The notes: generated by a model from the sequence alone, not told the origin. DNA of 9,398 bases from Bacillota bacterium (GCA_023415525.1 JAEZKI010000399.1:1-9398); one strand, 5' to 3'. Shown: positions 1 to 7,031, numbered from the stretch's first letter. Program-made: numbers and translations.

Positions 1-44
1 TTGTTATAGTTTATAAAATAATGTAAAAAAAAGGGGGTGTTCTT

Positions 45-233
45 ATGAACTACGTATATCCATCAGATAACACTTATACTACAACTAAAAAAACATTGGC
101 AAAAACCCCATTAAGTGAAGAAGCAAAAGAACGAAGAGCGTATATAAGAAGTCATAAATTTGCGGTTACTGTTGATTCAAAAACACAGGAATGCAAATTA
201 AAGGTTATGAAAAAGGATTCTATTTATGGCTAA
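45..233 (+). CDS. Small lysine-rich hypothetical protein (62 aa)
   Basis: I do not recognise this protein. The ATG is preceded by AGGGGGTG (32-39) at 5 nt spacing, a near-perfect Shine-Dalgarno sequence, which is the best argument that it is translated. The product is short, hydrophilic and basic, with no signal peptide, membrane segment or cysteine pair motif; it has one cysteine near the C-terminus. The N-terminus is rich in Tyr and Thr, the middle (residues 24-36) is charged and probably helical, and the C-terminal third looks like a short beta segment. Its stop codon overlaps by 8 nt the ATG (226) of a following decayed reading frame, as in translationally coupled gene pairs. It lies in AT-rich DNA near a tRNA fragment, so it may be accessory or a mobile-element remnant. 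Function unknown. Confidence 0.55.
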   Translation: MNYVYPSDNTYTTTKKTLAKTPLSEEAKERRAYIRSHKFAVTVDSKTQECKLKVMKKDSIYG

Positions 234-517
234 TAACTTTTTAAATGTTCGATTGTTAACATCAGAGTTATTACCTTTAGCAGAAAATTTTAGTTAAGGA
301 AATGCATATATTGATAGTTTTATTAGAAATGGAGATTATTCATTAAAGTCTAGCATTGGTAAAACATATGTTTTTCTTTCAGAAGCTGATACAGAGCTTC
401 TAAGATAGAGGACTTTCGGGTCAGTTTGAAGTTTTATTATAAATTTCAAGCCCTGGTGGTCCTTTTTATGTTATTCGTAAATTATCAGTTTTTTACCTCA
501 AATTCTTGCCTTTATAA
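226..517 (+). pseudogene. Decayed reading frame with in-frame TAA codons and a frameshift
   Basis: An ATG at 226 overlaps the stop of the preceding small gene and has AAGGA about 9 nt upstream. The frame reads like protein for 23 codons (MANNFLNVRLLTSELL...), hits TAA at 295-297, and continues as protein-like sequence (GNAYIDSFIRNGDY...FLSEADTELL) to TAG at 406-408. From about 404 the +1 frame takes over (DRGLSGQFEVLL), meets a second TAA at 440-442, and continues (ISSPGGPFYVIRKLS) to TAA at 515-517. The composite of roughly 95 codons resembles one small soluble protein broken by two nonsense changes and one frameshift. I cannot name a family. Coding character is judged by eye from residue composition, so a chance pattern in AT-rich DNA is possible. 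Confidence 0.4.
409..468 (+). terminator. Possible interrupted stem with T-run
   Basis: Nested complementary segments AGGAC (409-413)/GTCCT (459-463), GGG (418-420)/CCC (451-453) and TTGAA (426-430)/TTCAA (445-449) can pair in register and end directly in a T-run (463-467). The stem is broken by several unpaired bases, so it is a weak terminator or RNA-structure candidate for the small gene upstream. It overlaps the decayed reading frame and could be coincidental. Confidence 0.25.
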
Positions 518-551
518 CCAAGTTCTCTTATAATCATTTCTTGTATAAAAA

Positions 552-597
552 GCTGTTAACGGGAATCGAACGCGTGACCTCCATCTTACTAAGGAGG
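552..597 (-). pseudogene. 3' half of a tRNA-Thr (anticodon AGU), remnant
   Basis: Read on the minus strand, this segment has, in order: the 5' anticodon strand CCTCC (597-593), loop TTAGTAA (592-586) with anticodon AGT (590-588, reads ACU, Thr), 3' anticodon strand GATGG (585-581), 5-nt variable region AGGTC (580-576), T-stem ACGCG (575-571), T-loop TTCGATT (570-564), T-stem CCCGT (563-559), and a 7-nt acceptor strand TAACAGC (558-552). The T-loop and spacing are exactly those of a tRNA. The D-arm and the 5' acceptor strand are missing, the anticodon stem has two mismatches and the T-stem has one C-C mismatch, so it is not a functional tRNA. Such 3' halves are typical leftovers of integration at a tRNA gene. 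It lies just downstream of the exonuclease stop codon. Confidence 0.7.
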
Positions 598-604
598 AGG
601 CGTA

Positions 605-1678
605 TTAGGTTAAAAGGGTATGGAGGACTTGGGCAATCAGAAGAGGGTAGAGATTAGCCTCCTCCACATATTCTACATAAGGTTGGCCTTTTTCATCTTG
701 CCAGAGAGGGAGAGTCAGACGGTGGGTGGTGGCAAGGGGGAGAAAGGTAGAGGTTTTGGTGAGGTAGCAGTCTTCTTTTTTGACTTTTTGGCGCATTTCT
801 GATGGGAGGAATTGAGCCAAAGATTTATGGAGCAGTTGGTTTTGGCTAGGAATAAAGTAGTAGTTTTTAGCAGGACTTAAGTAGTGGCGAAGGAGCAAGT
901 CTTGGCAAGTGTAGTGAATAGTAAACTCCTTTTGGTCCTTTTCTCCTTCCAGGGTAAAGTAAGGGAACTGAAGATGTAAGGAAGTAAAAAGAGCTTCAGA
1001 GAGCATAAGTATCAAGGTTAAGCATTTCCCAGTGGAAGGGTCACCAATAAGCGCTCCTTTAGCGGTAAGAGAGAGAGTCTCTCTTGTTGCCCTAACAATA
1101 GTTCCTTCTTGTAAATGAGTAAGGAGCTGATAGAGGTTATAAAAGTGGCCCAGGCTAAAAAGCTCCTCTTCTTGGTGAGAGAGGATGAGTTGGAAATAAG
1201 GAGCCCCACCTGTTTGTTCGTAGGCCTTGCAGAGTTTAGCCAGATCTTTGCCTGTAAGGGTGCCTTGACGTTTAAAGCCTAATAAGTCTTCTAAGCCCTG
1301 ACGTGTAGGGCTTATTTTTTTGAGCAATTTTTTAAGATCGAGGAAGCGAGCACTTAGAGGAAATTGCTCCTCTAGACCGTGATGGGTAAGACGGGCACGG
1401 ATAAAGGGCCAATCAAAGCTATTGCCATTATAGCTATAAAAGGTATTAAGGGGCTTTATCACTTCTAAAAAGGCTAGGAGGAGCTCCTTTTCTTCCCCAG
1501 GTTTGTCAGCTACTAAGTGGCGATAAATAAGGTGACCGCTAGGAGCTTTATAAACTAGCCCCAAACTAAGGAGGGTATCACGGGTAGCTATTAGGCCGGT
1601 TGTTTCACAGTCAATAAGCCCTACAGAAGGCATAAAACCTTGTAGGGTATAAGGATAGGATTTTTCAATAGATTGCAT
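605..1678 (-). CDS. YprB/MrfB-like RNase H-fold (DEDD) exonuclease, possibly catalytically impaired
   Basis: This 357-residue protein has a DnaQ-like exonuclease domain of the YprB type (RNase_H_2) at about residues 19-190. Visible motifs are Exo I LIDCETTGL (D23, E25), Exo II YNGNSFDWPF (D89), LDL around D114, and a terminal YNLYQLL at 180-186. In this family the last motif is normally YN-x-x-D; here the Asp is replaced by Gln184 (CAG, 1127-1129 read on minus), so one of the four metal-binding acids seems lost. The C-terminal half (190-357) has no motif I recognise. B. subtilis YprB (MrfB, about 400 aa) acts with the helicase MrfA in mitomycin-damage repair; no MrfA-like gene is seen here. 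AAGGAGG (1690-1684) sits 5 nt before the ATG and directly abuts the stop of the upstream methyltransferase, so the two genes are cotranscribed. Family call firm, activity uncertain. Confidence 0.82.
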   Translation of the reverse strand: MQSIEKSYPYTLQGFMPSVGLIDCETTGLIATRDTLLSLGLVYKAPSGHLIYRHLVADKPGEEKELLLAFLEVIKPLNTFYSYNGNSFDWPFIRARLTHHGLEEQFPLSARFLDLKKLLKKISPTRQGLEDLLGFKRQGTLTGKDLAKLCKAYEQTGGAPYFQLILSHQEEELFSLGHFYNLYQLLTHLQEGTIVRATRETLSLTAKGALIGDPSTGKCLTLILMLSEALFTSLHLQFPYFTLEGEKDQKEFTIHYTCQDLLLRHYLSPAKNYYFIPSQNQLLHKSLAQFLPSEMRQKVKKEDCYLTKTSTFLPLATTHRLTLPLWQDEKGQPYVEYVEEANLYPLLIAQVLHTLLT

Positions 1679-1690
1679 AGGAGCCTCCTT

Positions 1691-2863
1691 TTACTTTGTA
1701 TCACCCGTAGGGGGGAGCTTAAGCAGTTTACCTAGGCTAGGGTCTAAGTGAAGAGCTGTGCAAAGGGTTTGATAGCTGGCTAAAGTGGCTTCATCCTTTA
1801 TTAACCCTTGTCCCTTAGGAAGAGTGGCACGAATGAGAATATTTTTAGGTGTATGGGTCATATCAATAAACTCCAAGACACTGACTTCATAACCTAAGGT
1901 TTCCAAGAGGGTGCTACGTAAGCCATCTGTAAGGAGAGCAGCTATCCGTTCTTTTAATAAGCCATATTTTAGAACGGGCTCTAAAAGCTCATTTTCAAGT
2001 TGGGTATAGGCTTCATGATGGCAACAAGGAACAGCTAAGATCACTTTGGCCTTCCAACCAATGGCTTTGGCTAAGGCACTATCTGTAGCCGTATTGCAGG
2101 CGTGTAAGGAAACCACCATATCAATCCTTTGGTCAGTAGTGTATTGACCAATATCTCCTACTTGGAATTTAAGCCCTTTAAAGCCCAAATCATGAGCTAG
2201 TTTTTGACAAAAGGCAATGACATCAGCTTTTAAATCCAGGCCAATGACTTCCACTTCCTTCCCTAACAGTACATGGAGATAATGATACAGAGCAAAGGTT
2301 AAGTAAGACTTACCACAGCCAAAATCGACAATGCGTAAAGGACCTTCTGGAAGACTTTTTAACGTATCCGCAACAATCTCTAAATAGCGGTTTATTTGTT
2401 TGTACTTATCATATTTAGAAGGCTTAATCTGTTCCCCTTGATCCATTAAGCCTAAGGCTTTTAGAAAAGGAGCAGAAGAAGGAGTGTCTAAAAGATAATT
2501 TTTTTGGCGATTATGAGAAAGAGAAGGGGGTACCTTCTGAGTAGCAGGATGCTTCTTAATGGTAGGCTCTCCTTTTTTATTGACTAAAATCGTATAGTCT
2601 GCTTCCCCTGTAAAAAGTTGAATTTGCTTATAGCCTTGACCGTTGTTTTGGACAAAGTTAGCCACTTCTTCACAAGGGATATTATGATGAAATTCCTTTT
2701 TATCTTGTAAAAGAGCAAATTGAAGGTGATAGGTATCTCCTAAAACAATGCCTTTGGCAGTCATTTTTTGTGGTCCCCCACTTTTTCTGGGATTACTCCA
2801 AATACAACGTATAAAGTTTTCCTTTTGAAGGGCATCTTGTAATAAATCTATAAAAGCAGTCAT
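1691..2863 (-). CDS. Class I SAM-dependent methyltransferase (Methyltransf_32-like)
   Basis: This 390-residue cytoplasmic protein has a Rossmann-type methyltransferase domain in its second half. The SAM-binding motif I is VDFGCGKSYLTFAL (179-192), followed by IGLDLK (207-212, acidic end of strand 2), GDIGQY (236-241), SLHACNTATDSAL (252-264) and VPCCHHE (278-284). A conserved-looking KYDKYKQINRYLEIV segment (150-164) precedes motif I. The HACxxATD and CCHH signatures are those of Methyltransf_32 (PF13679) proteins, related to eukaryotic GSTCD/METTL25-type enzymes. The substrate is not known to me, and nothing marks it as a DNA methylase: there is no DPPY or PCQ motif. The N-terminal 140 residues form a separate region without a recognised fold. 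TAGGAGA upstream supports the ATG. It is first in an operon with the exonuclease gene, 12 nt apart. Confidence 0.85.
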   Translation of the reverse strand: MTAFIDLLQDALQKENFIRCIWSNPRKSGGPQKMTAKGIVLGDTYHLQFALLQDKKEFHHNIPCEEVANFVQNNGQGYKQIQLFTGEADYTILVNKKGEPTIKKHPATQKVPPSLSHNRQKNYLLDTPSSAPFLKALGLMDQGEQIKPSKYDKYKQINRYLEIVADTLKSLPEGPLRIVDFGCGKSYLTFALYHYLHVLLGKEVEVIGLDLKADVIAFCQKLAHDLGFKGLKFQVGDIGQYTTDQRIDMVVSLHACNTATDSALAKAIGWKAKVILAVPCCHHEAYTQLENELLEPVLKYGLLKERIAALLTDGLRSTLLETLGYEVSVLEFIDMTHTPKNILIRATLPKGQGLIKDEATLASYQTLCTALHLDPSLGKLLKLPPTGDTK

Positions 2864-2883
2864 CGTATTCTCCTAGTTCTATT

Positions 2884-2912
2884 TTTATAAACAGAGTCTT
2901 CTTTTAAAACCA
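2884..2912 (-). promoter_or_regulatory. Candidate promoter of the methyltransferase-exonuclease operon
   Basis: On the minus strand a TATAAA -10 (2889-2884) lies about 20 nt before the methyltransferase ATG. The hexamer 17 nt further upstream (TGGTTT, 2912-2907) is a poor -35. It is the best-placed -10 in the divergent gap but remains weak. Confidence 0.3.
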
Positions 2913-2969
2913 TCTTCTAAGTAGTAGGATAAGTTAGAAAAGAAGTCATACTCATCTTACTATGAAAAA

Positions 2970-3000
2970 AGGACAGTTGCAATAAAAGATATGGTATAAT
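2970..3000 (+). promoter_or_regulatory. Extended -10 promoter of the helicase gene
   Basis: A perfect TATAAT (2995-3000) is preceded by TGG (2992-2994), giving the extended -10 form TGnTATAAT. The -35 is weak: AGGACA (2970-2975) matches 4 of 6 at a long 19-nt spacing, which an extended -10 can compensate for. The helicase start lies about 26 nt downstream. Confidence 0.6.
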
Positions 3001-3025
3001 AAGCATTGAAAAGAGGTGATTTGTC

Positions 3026-5542
3026 GTGTTTGAAGAGGCATTTATGGATTTAAATTGTGAGCAACAGGAAGCTGTCAAAGAAATAGAGGCCCATCTCCTT
3101 GTCGTGGCGCCAGCAGGAACGGGAAAAACCAAAGTCATTACCTTGCGCACGACTTATTTACTGACTCAGGGCGTGGGTCCAGAGAATATACTTTGCTTAA
3201 CCTTTACCAATAAAGCTGCTAAGGAAATGAAGGACCGTATGGCCCTTACCAATCCAGAGGAAGTGAGTCAGCTGACTATAAAGACCTTTCATGCCTTTTG
3301 TTATACCCTCATTAGTCAGGAGAAGCAGCTTTCTCATTTTTCCTTTCCTTGTACGATTTTAGATGAAACCGATAGCGACAGTATTCTCCATGACCTTTTA
3401 GAGGAGAAAGGGTTAAAGGATGAACCTCTTTATTTCCCTGAACTCCGTCAATTTATTGAGAATATCAAGCGCTTTAGCCTCAGCTTTCCTATAGAGAAAC
3501 GCTATGCCTATGGCTTATTAATCAAAGACTATTGGGAGGAGCAGAAAGGCCTCAAAAAGAAAGTTTCTCCTTTTTTAAGCCGTTATGGCCTAGAAATTCT
3601 CATAGCGTATATCAAGCGCCTAAAGGAGAATAACTGCGTGGATTTTATGGACCTTATTGTAGAAGCCCAATACCTTCTAGAACAAGAAGGGGTACAAAGA
3701 AGGTGGCAAGCGCGCTATCAGTATATTCAAGTGGATGAGATGCAGGACACCAGTATACGAGAATATCACTTGATTCGGCAATTAGCCTTAGGTAATCATC
3801 TGGCCTTATTTGGGGATTTTAATCAGACCATCTATGAATGGAGAGGGTCTAGTCCAGCATCTATGATTGAAGACTTTAAAAAAGATTTTACCCCAAAAAC
3901 CCTTCATTTATCCGCCAATTACCGTTCCACCCAAGTGCTTCTTGAAGCAGCTAATGACTACATTAAAAGCAGTGCCCTATATCCCGTTCACTGCTTAGCT
4001 ACTTCAGAGGTGGTAGGGGAGAAGATTCAGGTCATAGAAGCGGCTAATAAAGCCCAAGAACTCCAACTCCTTGCTCAACTGATTCAAGAGGAAAAAGAGA
4101 AGGAGACCTCTTATAAGACAAGCTTGGCTATTTTAACCCGTACCAATGATTATGCCAAGAGCATTTCCAATTACTTTCACCATCTAGGCATTCCTTGCAC
4201 CGTTATTGAAGACACTAAGTTCTTTCGTAAAAAAGAGGTGAAGGATATTTTGGACTTTGTGGCCTACAGTGTCAATGAACGAAATAATCAGGCTTTATTA
4301 AGACTTTGCAAACATCCTTATATAGGAATGGGAGAGTGGCTTTTAAAGAAGCTGGGGCAAACGAAGGATTGTTATATGTACCTTCATGATTGGTTTCATA
4401 CCAGCAGTAAAGATCCTTATTTACCTTTATGGGAGGGCTACAAGCACAATCAGCTAGTGGTTTTAGATGTGGAATCCACAGGTCTGGATACGAGCCATGA
4501 TGACTTAGTACAGCTTGCGGCTATTTGCTATGGAGAAGGAGGGGTTAAAGACAAATTAGATATTTTAGTGAAGCCTACGCGCTTGGTAGGTAGCTCCTTT
4601 TATGTCCATGGCTTTTCCGATGAGGAGCTAGATAAGAAAGGTATTGCACCAGAAGCTGCTTTAAGGCAACTTTTAAGCTTTGTAGAAGGGAAGGTGGTCA
4701 TTGGCCATAACATCAATTATGACCTTCAGATTATTCGTAGCTCCCTAGAGCGTTATGATTTGCCCCCTTTAAATATAAAAGGTATTTATGATACCTTGGA
4801 TTTAGGCTATAAGGTATACCCTACATTGGAAAATCATAAGTTAAGTACCCTATCAGCATTGATAAAAACAGAGCATGAACCAAATCATAATGCCTTTTTT
4901 GATATTTTAGCCACCAGCGAAGTTCTCACCCATCTTCTTTTAAAAGTTCAAGAAAAGCAAGGGGAGCGTTTAGAGGCTATTGAGGCTTTTTATCCCTATA
5001 TGGCTGAGTACAAGGAACGTCTTAATAAGGTAAAGGACTATCTTTTAGGTCATTCTCTGTCAGAAACTTTAGCTTACTTAATGAATGAATGTGAGTTTAA
5101 AGCCTATTATGATGCACAAGCCATTAAAGCCTTAAGAGAGCTTTACCGTATAGCTGAGGCTCTTTATGAAAAAGACTTATCCTTAAAGGACAATTATATT
5201 CAGCTCTTAACCTATGCTTCTCTTCATTACAGTGAACTGGAGCAGACGGCTTACTTTAAAAATCGCATTCCCATCATTACCGTTCATCAAGCCAAAGGCC
5301 TAGAATTTGACAAGGTTTATGTGGCAGGTTGTAATGAAAGAGTTTTTCCATCAGCGCGTAGTATCAGAGACAATCATTTGGAAGAAGAAAGACGGCTTTT
5401 TTATGTGGCCATGACAAGGCCTCGTCAGCAATTGATTTTAACCTATCATAATGAAGCCCCTCGTAGTTATTTTGTAGACACGATTGGGGAAAAGTATAAA
5501 GAGTACAAAAGATATAGTCAAGTGATAGAAAAACCATTATAA
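3026..5542 (+). CDS. UvrD/PcrA-like SF1A helicase with embedded DnaQ-type 3'-5' exonuclease domain
   Basis: An 838-residue ATP-dependent DNA helicase with complete superfamily 1A motifs: Q-motif region LNCEQQEAV (9-17), Walker A APAGTGKT (28-35), Ia CLTFTNKAAKEMKDR (57-71), II VDEMQD (236-241), III GDFNQTIYEWRG (263-274), IV NYRST (298-302), V TVHQAKGLEFD (752-762) and VI EERRLFYVAMTR (787-798). Between the FFRKKEVKDILDF segment (399-411) and motif V, in the 2B region, is a full DnaQ-fold exonuclease (about 476-640): DVE (D481, E483), HNINYD (D566) and HNAFFD (H621, D626), so all five DEDDh residues are present. It should translocate 3'-5' on DNA and trim 3' ends, in repair or recombination. 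The GTG at 3026 has AGAGGTGA upstream; an ATG at 3044 is a plausible alternative start. mgsA follows after 48 nt. Confidence 0.93.
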   Translation: MFEEAFMDLNCEQQEAVKEIEAHLLVVAPAGTGKTKVITLRTTYLLTQGVGPENILCLTFTNKAAKEMKDRMALTNPEEVSQLTIKTFHAFCYTLISQEKQLSHFSFPCTILDETDSDSILHDLLEEKGLKDEPLYFPELRQFIENIKRFSLSFPIEKRYAYGLLIKDYWEEQKGLKKKVSPFLSRYGLEILIAYIKRLKENNCVDFMDLIVEAQYLLEQEGVQRRWQARYQYIQVDEMQDTSIREYHLIRQLALGNHLALFGDFNQTIYEWRGSSPASMIEDFKKDFTPKTLHLSANYRSTQVLLEAANDYIKSSALYPVHCLATSEVVGEKIQVIEAANKAQELQLLAQLIQEEKEKETSYKTSLAILTRTNDYAKSISNYFHHLGIPCTVIEDTKFFRKKEVKDILDFVAYSVNERNNQALLRLCKHPYIGMGEWLLKKLGQTKDCYMYLHDWFHTSSKDPYLPLWEGYKHNQLVVLDVESTGLDTSHDDLVQLAAICYGEGGVKDKLDILVKPTRLVGSSFYVHGFSDEELDKKGIAPEAALRQLLSFVEGKVVIGHNINYDLQIIRSSLERYDLPPLNIKGIYDTLDLGYKVYPTLENHKLSTLSALIKTEHEPNHNAFFDILATSEVLTHLLLKVQEKQGERLEAIEAFYPYMAEYKERLNKVKDYLLGHSLSETLAYLMNECEFKAYYDAQAIKALRELYRIAEALYEKDLSLKDNYIQLLTYASLHYSELEQTAYFKNRIPIITVHQAKGLEFDKVYVAGCNERVFPSARSIRDNHLEEERRLFYVAMTRPRQQLILTYHNEAPRSYFVDTIGEKYKEYKRYSQVIEKPL

Positions 5543-5543
5543 T
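5515..5543 (+). promoter_or_regulatory. Candidate internal promoter for mgsA
   Basis: TAGTCA (5515-5520, 4 of 6 matches) and a perfect TATAAT (5538-5543) are 17 nt apart and overlap the 3' end of the helicase gene. The predicted start is about 40 nt before mgsA, so mgsA may be transcribed independently of the helicase as well as by read-through. Confidence 0.4.
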
Positions 5544-5590
5544 AAAGAAAAAAGACAACAGGATAATAAAGACCATAAGGGAGGATACCA

Positions 5591-6085
5591 ATGAGTGAAG
5601 AGAAGGATTTTAAACTGGTTAAGATGCAAAAACAAAAAAGCATTGCCTTAATAGCCCATGATAGTCGTAAACAAGATATTATTGCATGGGTGAAGCAAAA
5701 TAGAGAGAAGTTAAGTAAGCATTTTTTATGTGGAACAGGCACCACGGCTAGCCTATTAGCAGGAGCAACAGAGCTCCCTATTACAGCCTTTAATAGTGGG
5801 CCCTTAGGTGGCGACCAACAAGTGGGGTGTCGTATTGTAGAAGGCAATATTGACTTTATGATTTTCTTTTGGGACCCCTTGTCTTCACAGCCTCATGATC
5901 CTGATGTAAAGGCACTCTTACGTATTGCTGCCCTTTATGATATTCCAGTGGCTACCAATCAATCCACAGCAGATTTCTTAATTTCTTCACCTTTGATGGA
6001 GCAGGAATACAATCGAAAGATTATTGATTATGCCAAACGGATTCAACTGCGTACAAAGGCATTTAAAGCCCAACAAGAAGAATAG
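5591..6085 (+). CDS. mgsA: Methylglyoxal synthase
   Basis: MgsA converts dihydroxyacetone phosphate to methylglyoxal and phosphate, a cytoplasmic glycolytic bypass that relieves sugar-phosphate accumulation or phosphate limitation. The 164 residues show the family signatures in order: IALIAHDSRK (18-27), phosphate-binding GTGTT (48-52), SGPLGGDQQ (69-77) with D75 corresponding to catalytic D71 of the E. coli enzyme, and FFWDPLSSQPHDPDVKALLR (92-111) with H102 corresponding to E. coli H98, then IPVATNQSTADFLI (118-131). Length is about 10 residues longer than E. coli MgsA, with a short charged N-terminal extension and a basic C-terminal tail. AAGGGAGG (5577-5584) lies 6 nt before the ATG. It follows the helicase and ends just before a strong terminator. 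All key residues are intact. Confidence 0.97.
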   Translation: MSEEKDFKLVKMQKQKSIALIAHDSRKQDIIAWVKQNREKLSKHFLCGTGTTASLLAGATELPITAFNSGPLGGDQQVGCRIVEGNIDFMIFFWDPLSSQPHDPDVKALLRIAALYDIPVATNQSTADFLISSPLMEQEYNRKIIDYAKRIQLRTKAFKAQQEE

Positions 6086-6097
6086 AACAAATGTGCG

Positions 6098-6131
6098 AAA
6101 ACCCTCTCTTCGGTGAAAGAGAGGGTTTTTT
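6098..6131 (+). terminator. Intrinsic terminator after mgsA
   Basis: AACCCTCTCTT (6100-6110) pairs perfectly with AAGAGAGGGTT (6117-6127) around a 6-nt loop and is followed by a run of T to 6131. It lies 12 nt after the mgsA stop. An A-run at the 5' side could allow some activity on the other strand. Confidence 0.93.
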
Positions 6132-6136
6132 AGACT

Positions 6137-6188
6137 ATAAAAAGTGCCACGAGCAGCATCCTAGAATGAAGGGAAGTGTTCGTGGCAC
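6137..6188 (-). terminator. Intrinsic terminator of the SDR gene
   Basis: GTGCCACGAGCA (6144-6155) pairs with TGTTCGTGGCAC (6177-6188), 12 bp with one G-U, around a 21-nt loop that may itself pair weakly (TCCT with AGGG). On the minus strand the stem is followed by TTTTTAT (6143-6137). It sits 31 nt beyond the SDR stop and back to back with the mgsA terminator, closing two converging transcripts. Confidence 0.82.
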
Positions 6189-6219
6189 AATATGTTTATC
6201 GTGTTTATGTAGAAAGAAC

Positions 6220-7008
6220 TTATTTAGGTTGTTTACCGATATAAGCTAAAATACCACCATCTACGTAAAGAATATGACCATTTACAAAGTCAGAAGCATC
6301 AGAAGCTAAGAAGACAGCTGGTCCCATAAGGTCTTCTGGTGTTCCCCAACGTGCAGCAGGTGTTTTAGAAATAATAAATTCATTGAAAGGAACCCCTGGT
6401 TGTCTAAGAGGAGCTGTTTGTGGTGTAGCAATATAACCAGGTCCAATACCATTACATTGAATATTAAATTCACCGTATTCAGAAGCAATGTTTTTAGTAA
6501 GCATTTTAAGGCCACCTTTAGCTGCTGCATAAGCGGCTACTGTTTCACGACCTAATTCACTCATCATAGAACAAATATTGATGATTTTACCATGACCTTT
6601 TTTGATCATTGAAGGGATAACGGCTTTAGACATAATGAAAGGTCCATTTAAATCGATATCAATGACTTGTCTAAAATCTTGAGCAGACATTTCTATCATA
6701 GGGATACGTTTGATAATCCCTGCATTGTTAACTAAAATATCAATAACGCCAACTTCTTTTTCAATTTGAGCAATTGTCGCATTGACTTGCTCTTCATTTG
6801 TTACATCACAGATATAACCATGAGCTTCTACACCAATTTCTTTATAAGCAGCAATACCTTTGTCTACTAATTCTTGGTTAATATCGTTAAAAACGATAGT
6901 TGCACCTGCTTTTGCAAAACCACTTGCAATAGCAAAACCAATACCATAAGCTGCACCTGTAACTAAAGCTATTTTTCCTTCAAGAGAAAAGTTATTTAAA
7001 AAACTCAT
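6220..7008 (-). CDS. Short-chain dehydrogenase, gluconate 5-dehydrogenase / DhuD-KduD type
   Basis: A 262-residue classical SDR oxidoreductase, cytoplasmic. The cofactor motif is TGAAYGIG (17-24), with NNAG at 94-97 and the catalytic tetrad N121, S147, Y160 and K164 (YAAAK). Asp42 at the end of strand 2 (VFNDIN) suggests NAD(H) preference. The body, including GIIKRIPMIEMSAQDFRQV (97-115), ICSMMSELGRETVAAYAAAK (145-164) and the C-terminal DGGILAYIGKQP, matches what clostridial genomes annotate as gluconate 5-dehydrogenase, interconverting D-gluconate and 5-keto-D-gluconate. Related enzymes (DhuD/KduD) reduce 2,5-diketo acids from unsaturated uronates, so the exact substrate is open. AAGGAGG lies 7 nt before the ATG. 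The gene is monocistronic, has its own terminator, and is divergent from an AraC-type regulator. Confidence 0.9.
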   Translation of the reverse strand: MSFLNNFSLEGKIALVTGAAYGIGFAIASGFAKAGATIVFNDINQELVDKGIAAYKEIGVEAHGYICDVTNEEQVNATIAQIEKEVGVIDILVNNAGIIKRIPMIEMSAQDFRQVIDIDLNGPFIMSKAVIPSMIKKGHGKIINICSMMSELGRETVAAYAAAKGGLKMLTKNIASEYGEFNIQCNGIGPGYIATPQTAPLRQPGVPFNEFIISKTPAARWGTPEDLMGPAVFLASDASDFVNGHILYVDGGILAYIGKQPK

Positions 7009-7031
7009 TTTATATCCTCCTTATATTAAAA

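Noticed and set aside
1..44. Promoter for the small gene at 45
   Set aside because: TATAAA at 12-17 is close to the window edge and the -35 region lies outside the window or fits poorly; it cannot be supported.
552..604. Functional tRNA gene
   Set aside because: No D-arm or 5' acceptor strand can be found upstream on the minus strand, and both remaining stems have mismatches.
605..2863. Restriction-modification or defense system
   Set aside because: The methyltransferase has HACxxATD/CCHH signatures of Methyltransf_32 and no DNA-methylase catalytic motif; no restriction endonuclease or specificity subunit is present.
2977..3000. TTGCAA as -35 for the helicase promoter
   Set aside because: Spacing to TATAAT is only 12 nt, too short for sigma-70-type recognition; the extended -10 explains the promoter better.
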